DNA of 38,232 bases. Source: Bacteroidales bacterium. Lineage in GTDB: Bacteria > Bacteroidota > Bacteroidia > Bacteroidales > P3. Below the pieces are notes generated by a model. That model ran no database searches, was not told where the DNA came from, and saw only the letters and a list, made by a program, of their open reading frames with translations. The stretch lies in contig JAFRRK010000068.1 in the NCBI GenBank assembly GCA_017428115.1, forward strand, positions 1 to 38,232, read 5' to 3'. Both the position numbers and the translations under genes were made by a program. The stretch's first letter is position 1; every line of letters begins with the position of its first letter. Shown piece by piece: positions 31,746 through 38,232 of this stretch.

Positions 31746-33512
31746 TTACTTAGTTGTCTCAATTTTATCTGAACGGTCGAAATAGTGCGTATGCAGCTGC
31801 TCGTGGCTGAGGTGGCCGCATGGCTCGCCATAGTACTCCTTGTAGATGGCGATGATTTCGGGGTTCTCGTGGCTCTTGCGGATAGGCTTGCCGGCATCCT
31901 CGCGATAGATAGCCTCCATGCGCTTGCGGATGATGTCGCTGTTGCCGTGGTGGTAGGGCTGGCCGGCGCCGCCGATGCAGCCGCCGGGGCATGCCATCAC
32001 CTCGATAAAGTGGTAGCCGTTGGGGTTGCCCTCGCGCACCTGATCCATCAGTATGCGGGCGTTCTTCAAGCTGTAGGCCACGGCTATCTTCAGCGGGAAG
32101 CCGTCGAAGTCGATCGTAGCCTCCTTGATACCCTCGAAACCGCGGGTCTCCTCAAAGTCGATGCGGGGCAGTTTCTTGCCGGTGTGCACCTCGTAGGCAG
32201 TACGCAGGGCGGCCTCCATCACACCACCGGTGGTGCCGAATATCACGGCGGCTCCCGACGACTGGCCCAGCGGGCTGTCGAAGTCCTCTTCCGGCATATC
32301 GTTCAAGTTCAGGTTGCACTGGCGTATCATGTGTGCCAGCTCGCGGGTGCTCAGCACGTAGTTCACGTCGCTGTCGCCGTTCACGCTCAGCTCCTCGCGG
32401 GCGCGCTCGCTCTTCTTGGCCAGGCAGGGCATAATCGACACCACGATGAGGTCCTCGCGTTTCACACCCAGCTTCGGAGCCAGATAGTTTTTGGCCACGG
32501 CGCCAAACATGCCCTGGGGCGACTTGGCGGTCGAGGGGTACTCCAGCAGGTCGGGGAAGTTCTTCTCATAGAAGGCCACCCATGCGGGGCAGCACGAGGT
32601 GAACATAGGCAGCTTCACCTCTTCGCCGGCCAGGGCCTTCTTCAGGCGGCCCAGCAGCTCGGTGCCCTCTTCCATGATGGTGAGGTCGGCGCTCCAGTCG
32701 GTGTCATACACCTGGTCGAAACCGAGGCGGCGCAGGGCGGCGGCCATCTTCCCGGTCACAATCTCGCCCGGCTTCATGCCAAACTCTTCGCCCAGGGCCA
32801 CACGCACGGCGGGAGCCGTCTGCACGACCACCTTCTTGGTCGGGTCGGCAATAGCCTTCAGCACATCGCTGATATTGTCCACCAGCGTCAGAGCGCCCAC
32901 CGGGCACACCTGCACGCACTGGCCGCAGTTGATGCAGCTGCTGTCGCCCAGGTCCTGCTCAAAGGCGGGGGCCACCACAGCCTGGAAACCGCGGTTCACG
33001 CCGCTCAGCGCGCCGGCGGTCTGGAACTTGTTGCACATCGTCTCGCAGCGGCGGCACATCACGCACTTGTCCATGTCGCGATACACGCTCAGCGTGCTGT
33101 CCTTGCGGTAGGTCGATTGGGCTCCCTTGAATGGGATTTCCTTGATGCCGAGGCGTTTGGTGAGCGATTGCAGCTCGCAGTCGCCATTCTTCTCGCACTG
33201 CAGGCAGTCGTTCGGGTGGTCGCTCAGTATCAGCTCCACCACGGTCTTGCGGGCGTTGATGACGCGGGCGCTGTGGGTCAGCACCTCCATGCCTTCCATC
33301 ACGTCGGTGGCGCAGGCGGGCGCGAGGTTTCTGCGGCCCTTCACCTCAACCACACAAACGCGGCATCCGCCAGGTTTGTTTTCAAATTTCATCCCATCGA
33401 GCTCAAAATAGCACAGGGTGGGGATATCTATACCGGCCATGCGGGCAGCTTTAAGAATGGTGGTGCCTTCGGGAACTTGAACCGGCTTGTTATCTATTGT
33501 GAGATTAATCAT
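31746..33512 (-). CDS. hydA: HydA, catalytic subunit of bifurcating [FeFe] hydrogenase
   Basis: 588 residues. N-terminal [2Fe-2S] domain with Cys 34, 50, 53, 67; His-Cys3 [4Fe-4S] site (His99, Cys 103, 106, 112); two [4Fe-4S] motifs (Cys 150-160 and 193-203). The H-cluster motifs are complete: L1 FTSCCPAW (304-311), L2 IMPCLAKKSE (360-369) and L3 EVMACPGGCIGG (504-515). A small-subunit-like C-terminal segment (IIRKRMEAIYRED..., EYYGEPCGHLSHEQLHTHY) ends the protein. The size and domain set fit the HydABC (A3) group, which couples ferredoxin and NADH oxidation to H2 release, or the reverse, in the cytoplasm. Maturation genes hydE, hydF, hydG are not in the window. It starts 80 bases after hydB. 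Confidence 0.95.
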   Translation of the reverse strand: MINLTIDNKPVQVPEGTTILKAARMAGIDIPTLCYFELDGMKFENKPGGCRVCVVEVKGRRNLAPACATDVMEGMEVLTHSARVINARKTVVELILSDHPNDCLQCEKNGDCELQSLTKRLGIKEIPFKGAQSTYRKDSTLSVYRDMDKCVMCRRCETMCNKFQTAGALSGVNRGFQAVVAPAFEQDLGDSSCINCGQCVQVCPVGALTLVDNISDVLKAIADPTKKVVVQTAPAVRVALGEEFGMKPGEIVTGKMAAALRRLGFDQVYDTDWSADLTIMEEGTELLGRLKKALAGEEVKLPMFTSCCPAWVAFYEKNFPDLLEYPSTAKSPQGMFGAVAKNYLAPKLGVKREDLIVVSIMPCLAKKSERAREELSVNGDSDVNYVLSTRELAHMIRQCNLNLNDMPEEDFDSPLGQSSGAAVIFGTTGGVMEAALRTAYEVHTGKKLPRIDFEETRGFEGIKEATIDFDGFPLKIAVAYSLKNARILMDQVREGNPNGYHFIEVMACPGGCIGGAGQPYHHGNSDIIRKRMEAIYREDAGKPIRKSHENPEIIAIYKEYYGEPCGHLSHEQLHTHYFDRSDKIETTK

Positions 33513-33592
33513 CTTTAATATCTTTATTATTTATTTTATTCCTTCGTAGCTCTAGAATGGCTGGTAGTCGCCAGCCCCTCTAGTCTCTGACA

Positions 33593-35407
<1,815 letters not shown>

Positions 35408-35425
35408 GTGTAAGTCCTCCTTCTT

Positions 35426-35821
35426 TTACTTGTCGATAGTTTCGTAATTCACCGGGATGATGCCCTCAACCAGCTCGCCGTTCATCACATACTTGGTCAG
35501 TATCTCGTCGGCGCGGTCGTTGTCAACATGACCGAAAACGATGGGGTCCTTACCCGGGACACGCACTTCCAGTGTCGGCTCCGCATGGCAGTAGCCCATG
35601 CAGCCAGTCTGCGTGAATACTGCGGGGATTTTCAGCTCGTCAGCCTTCGCCATCATGTGTTCCATTACCTGCTTGGCTCCTGCGGCTATTCCGCAAGTGG
35701 CCATAGCCACCTTGATTTGCACAAGCGACTCGGGATGCTCGGCTTTCTCGCGAATGTCCAGATTCGACTGAAGCTTCTCTCTCATAGCTTTGAGGTCAGC
35801 TAGTGATTTTACTTTTGTCAT
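35426..35821 (-). CDS. Thioredoxin-like [2Fe-2S] ferredoxin of the hyd operon
   Basis: 131 residues. N-terminal helical arm (MTKVKSLADLKAMREKL), then a thioredoxin-like [2Fe-2S] fold: MATCGIAAGAKQVMEHM near 40-56 and TQTGCMGYCHAEPTLEV near 71-87. Only three cysteines occur in the whole protein (43, 74, 78); the fourth ligand usual in NuoE-type domains is missing, which is common in this TCGIAAGA family. It is the first gene of the operon and probably shuttles electrons to or from HydB, or helps assembly. AAGGAG lies eight bases before the ATG. Confidence 0.85.
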   Translation of the reverse strand: MTKVKSLADLKAMREKLQSNLDIREKAEHPESLVQIKVAMATCGIAAGAKQVMEHMMAKADELKIPAVFTQTGCMGYCHAEPTLEVRVPGKDPIVFGHVDNDRADEILTKYVMNGELVEGIIPVNYETIDK

Positions 35822-35915
35822 GTGTAAACTCCTTTATTTTTTGGATTAATACAATATATTTACTATGTTAGTTTATAGCCAATTACATACACCCGCCACA
35901 CACTGCGGCGTTTTG

Positions 35916-35946
35916 CAAAAATACACATTTTATCCGTATATGCAAA
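35916..35946 (-). promoter_or_regulatory. Bacteroidetes-type promoter of the hyd operon
   Basis: On the minus strand TTTG (35946-35943), a 19-base spacer and TATTTTTG (35923-35916), a full match to the -33/-7 consensus. The leader to ATG 35821 is about 85-90 bases. No operator (for example a Rex-like inverted repeat) was recognised. Confidence 0.75.
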
Positions 35947-36015
35947 AAAAAGTTATCCCCAAACGCAAAAAAACGAAAAATAATTTTCCACATTCCCCGT
36001 TACCCCTTCCGCAAC

Positions 36016-37944
36016 ATGAACAAACACACCCCTCCCACAGCCCCCCAGGCCACGCCCGTCGCCTCGCTCCAACGCCTCGCCGACCTGCTCCGCCTCGAAA
36101 TGGACTACGAGCGCCATGCCCACGCCCGCACCCTCGCCCCTGGCCGCATCGCCGCCACCATCTCGCAGCCCGACTGCCGCTACCCCATAACCCTGGGCCA
36201 AAGCTCCTACAACGCCCTCGACCAGCTCCTGCTCACCGTCACCTACCCCCTCCAGCCCGACGATGCCGACACCGACTTCGAGCCCGGCAAACCCGTCGCC
36301 TTCTTCCACCTCGACCCCTCCGGCAACGCCCTCCGCGAGCTCCCCTTCCAAGCCTACATCGAGCAGGCCGAACCCGGCGCCCTCACCCTCGCCATGCCCA
36401 CACGCGCCGCCCTCCAGTCGCTCCGCGCCCATGCCTCCAGCCGCCTCCTAGGCCTCTGCCTCAGCGTCGACACCACCTCCTACCGCGTCATGCTCGACGC
36501 CCTCGCCCTCGCCTGCCGCAGCACCGACCCCCGCTTCCTCACCCTGCGCGACACCCTCATAGGTCCCCTTCAGCCCACCTTCCGCAGCCTCCCCCCGCTC
36601 TCCCTCCCCTGGCTCAACCCCGGCCAACAACACGCCGTGCAGCGCGTCGTCGAGGCCCAGCAAGTGGCCATCGTCCACGGCCCCCCCGGCACCGGCAAGA
36701 CCACCACCCTCGTCGAAGCCGTCATCGAAACCCTCCAACGCGAAACACAAGTGCTCGTCTGCGCGCCCAGCAACGCCGCCGTCGACTGGATAAGCCTCCA
36801 GCTAGCCCAGCGCGGAGTGCCCCTGCTGCGCATCGGCAACCCCCTGCGCATGACCGACCAAATGCTCGAATGCAGCTACGAACGCCGCTACGCCGCCCAC
36901 CCCCACTACGCCGAGCTCTGGGCCATCCGGCGCGCCCTGCGCCAAGCCCCCGCCGCCGAGGGACGGGCCCGGCAGCAACAGCAGCGGCTGGCACACCTCC
37001 GCGACCGCGCCACCCAGCTCGAAATCACCATCCAGCGCGACCTCTTCGACCACGCCCGCGTCATCGCCTGCACCCTCATCGGCTCCGCCTACCGCCTGCT
37101 CGACCACCGCCGCTTCACCACCCTCTTCATCGACGAAGCCGCCCAAGCCCTCGAACCCGCCTGCTGGGCCGCCATCCTCAAGGCCGACCGCGTCATCCTC
37201 AGCGGCGACCACTGCCAGCTGCCCCCCACCGTGCGCTGTCCCGACGCCGCCCGCCAAGGCCTCGCACTCACCCTCATGCAGCGCCTCGCCCAGACCAAGC
37301 CCGCCTGCGTCACCCTCCTCCAAGTGCAATACCGCATGAACAGCGCCATCATGCAGTTCCCCTCGCGCTGGTTCTACCACGGACGCCTCGCCGCCGCCCC
37401 CGAGGTCGCCTCGCGCCTCGTCTCGCCCATCGACACACCCATCACCTGGCTCGACACATCGCAGTGCCATTTCGGCGAACGCCAGGGCCTCAGCCCCAGC
37501 CGCTCCAACTCCGAAGAGGCACGCCTCCTCGTCCACGCCCTGCGCCGCTACACCGACACTATCGGCATCGGCCGCCTGCTGGACCAGCGCACCGACTTCG
37601 GCATCATCTCGCCCTACCGCGCCCAAGTGCGCCTCATACGCCGCCTGCTCAAGTGGCAGAAATACTTCCGCACCCTCCGCCCGCAAATCACCGTGGGCAC
37701 CGTCGACGGCTTCCAAGGGCAGGAACGCGACGTCATCGTCATCAGCATGGTGCGCGACAACGAGCAAGGCTCCATAGGCTTCCTGCGCGACCTGCGCCGC
37801 ATGAACGTCGCCATCACCCGCGCCCGCATGAAACTCATCATCCTCGGCAACGCCGACACCCTCGGCCGCCACCCCTTCTACGCCCAGTTCGTCGAGCATG
37901 TGAAACAGGTGGGCGAGTTTGTCGAATTGAGAGTTGAGAGTTGA
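36016..37944 (+). CDS. SF1 DNA/RNA helicase (IGHMBP2/DNA2-NAM7-like AAA protein)
   Basis: 642 residues. Helicase motifs in order: Walker A VHGPPGTGKTTTLVEAV near 220, motif Ia VLVCAPSNAAVDWI near 247, Walker B LFIDEAAQALEPA near 373, motif III SGDHCQLPPTV near 396, motif IV QYRMN near 438, motif V VGTVDGFQGQERDVIVIS near 568 and motif VI RRMNVAITRAR near 595. These place it in the Upf1-like SF1B family, 5'-to-3' helicases acting on DNA or RNA. A helical insertion lies near 290-340. The coding sequence is strongly C-ending in codon third positions and much richer in GC than the genes at the left. Its last codons (ELRVES) and the stop are made from the 7-bp repeat that follows. Confidence 0.93.
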   Translation: MNKHTPPTAPQATPVASLQRLADLLRLEMDYERHAHARTLAPGRIAATISQPDCRYPITLGQSSYNALDQLLLTVTYPLQPDDADTDFEPGKPVAFFHLDPSGNALRELPFQAYIEQAEPGALTLAMPTRAALQSLRAHASSRLLGLCLSVDTTSYRVMLDALALACRSTDPRFLTLRDTLIGPLQPTFRSLPPLSLPWLNPGQQHAVQRVVEAQQVAIVHGPPGTGKTTTLVEAVIETLQRETQVLVCAPSNAAVDWISLQLAQRGVPLLRIGNPLRMTDQMLECSYERRYAAHPHYAELWAIRRALRQAPAAEGRARQQQQRLAHLRDRATQLEITIQRDLFDHARVIACTLIGSAYRLLDHRRFTTLFIDEAAQALEPACWAAILKADRVILSGDHCQLPPTVRCPDAARQGLALTLMQRLAQTKPACVTLLQVQYRMNSAIMQFPSRWFYHGRLAAAPEVASRLVSPIDTPITWLDTSQCHFGERQGLSPSRSNSEEARLLVHALRRYTDTIGIGRLLDQRTDFGIISPYRAQVRLIRRLLKWQKYFRTLRPQITVGTVDGFQGQERDVIVISMVRDNEQGSIGFLRDLRRMNVAITRARMKLIILGNADTLGRHPFYAQFVEHVKQVGEFVELRVES

Positions 37945-37975
37945 GGGTTGTGGGTTGAGGGTTTAGGGTTGAGGG
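37927..37975. repeat. 7-bp tandem repeat at the helicase stop, seven units
   Basis: TTGAGAG, TTGAGAG, TTGAGGG, TTGTGGG, TTGAGGG, TTTAGGG and TTGAGGG run head to tail. The helicase stop TGA lies in the third unit, so copy number changes would alter the protein's end. Confidence 0.85.
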
Positions 37976-38002
37976 GCGGGATGCCTGAAAGGCACCCGCC
38001 CC
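37973..38002. terminator. GC-rich hairpin after the helicase gene
   Basis: GGGGCGGG (37973-37980) pairs with CCCGCCCC (37995-38002), extended by TGCC/GGCA around a TGAAA loop. There is no T-run right after it, so it is a hairpin rather than a textbook intrinsic terminator. Confidence 0.6.
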
Positions 38003-38020
38003 TGTCAAGAACTATTTTCT

Positions 38021-38101
38021 GATTACTCGGATTACTCGGATTACTCAGATTACTCAGATTATTCAGATTACTCAGATTATTCAGATTACTCAGATTATTC
38101 A
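38021..38101. repeat. 9-bp tandem repeat, nine units
   Basis: GATTACTCG twice, then GATTACTCA and GATTATTCA in mixed order, nine full units (81 bases) and a partial tenth. From 38048 the two forms alternate, giving an 18-bp higher-order period. Confidence 0.9.
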
Positions 38102-38141
38102 GATTCCCCTTAATTCCGCAAGCGCGATGTTATTAAATTAC

Positions 38142-38179
38142 GCGACAGATTGTTGATAACTTTCAGAGCAATCTGTCGC
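38142..38179. terminator. Perfect 11-bp inverted repeat near the right edge
   Basis: GCGACAGATTG (38142-38152) and CAATCTGTCGC (38169-38179) around a 16-base loop, followed by CTGTTTTC. It could end transcripts from the left or be a protein-binding palindrome upstream of the next promoter. Confidence 0.5.
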
Positions 38180-38198
38180 CTGTTTTCATAATTGTTCG

Positions 38199-38206
38199 TA
38201 TCTTTG
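38199..38206 (+). promoter_or_regulatory. Putative -7 element reading off the right edge
   Basis: TATCTTTG matches TAnnTTTG, 26 bases before the window end; it suggests a plus-strand gene starting just beyond. Confidence 0.45.
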
Positions 38207-38232
38207 CAATTGACTAGAAAACAAATAACACC

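Noticed and set aside
31785-33518. 577-codon open frame on the plus strand across hydA
   Set aside because: It is an antisense shadow of hydA, caused by the GC-rich codon pattern of that gene; the translation is low-complexity (Ala, His, Gly, Leu) with no domain.
36802-37899. 365-codon minus-strand frame inside the helicase
   Set aside because: Gly/Ala/Val/Asp-rich antisense shadow of a C-biased gene.
35865-37937. 690-codon open frame on the plus strand overlapping the helicase
   Set aside because: Translation is Pro/Arg/His-rich low complexity; the other frame carries all SF1 helicase motifs.
38021-38101. CRISPR-like array
   Set aside because: Nine-base units directly abut with no spacers; it is a simple tandem repeat.

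Overview
The window looks like a chromosomal segment of an anaerobic, fermentative member of the Bacteroidales. The evidence is a complete type IX secretion (T9SS) core in the order porP-gldK-gldL-gldM-gldN, several promoters of the Bacteroidetes form TTTG-N19-TAnnTTTG, an UpxY/NusG-type antiterminator, lipoprotein-rich gene clusters and a multi-subunit [FeFe] hydrogenase operon. No tRNA, rRNA, CRISPR array or intact insertion sequence was seen. Exact genus cannot be told from the sequence.

Layout. 1-4420 (minus) is the 5' part of a very large secreted protein with five fibronectin type III modules; it runs off the left edge. 4967-12032 (minus) is the T9SS operon, ending with a tandem gldN paralogue. 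12233-15056 (minus) holds an RlpA-like protein, a KdsC-type phosphatase and a polysaccharide-deacetylase-like protein; 15510-16421 (minus) is an LD-carboxypeptidase. 16560-18839 (plus) is a three-gene unit: DRTGG protein, HATPase (anti-sigma-type) and an unusual [FeFe]-hydrogenase-like iron-sulfur protein. 19368-22567 (plus) encodes two tandem outer-membrane beta-barrel paralogues, a secreted probable propeller protein and a nitroreductase, followed by a ZIP transporter (22683-23441). 23818-26882 (plus) is an accessory-looking run of lipoprotein and membrane genes of unknown function, followed by an AlaX-type editing protein, another lipoprotein and a solute-binding protein with its lobes in reversed order. 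28959-31114 carries an SGNH hydrolase, a second nitroreductase and an UpxY-like antiterminator. 31178-35821 (minus) is a bifurcating-type [FeFe] hydrogenase operon (Trx-like [2Fe-2S] protein, HydB, HydA, HydC). 36016-37944 (plus) is a GC-rich SF1 helicase, followed by a repeat-rich tail to the right edge.

How the parts fit. PorP and GldK-N build the T9SS that would export proteins like the giant FN3 protein next door. HydABC would reoxidise NADH and reduced ferredoxin to H2 during fermentation. The DRTGG/HATPase/hydrogenase-like unit keeps the four H-cluster cysteines but lacks the proton-transfer cysteine, so it is a candidate redox or H2 sensor rather than a catalyst. Two roughly 210-bp copies of a non-coding element with about 20-bp inverted termini sit in intergenic gaps 14 kb apart. 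Four different short tandem repeats (7, 9, 9 and 11 bp units) lie in other gaps.

The most interesting leads are the permuted solute-binding lipoprotein (28135), the sensor-like hydrogenase unit (16560-18839), the antiterminator gene whose start codon abuts a terminator (31114-31160), the gene whose N-terminus copies that of the adjacent alaX (26466) and the paired MITE-like elements.
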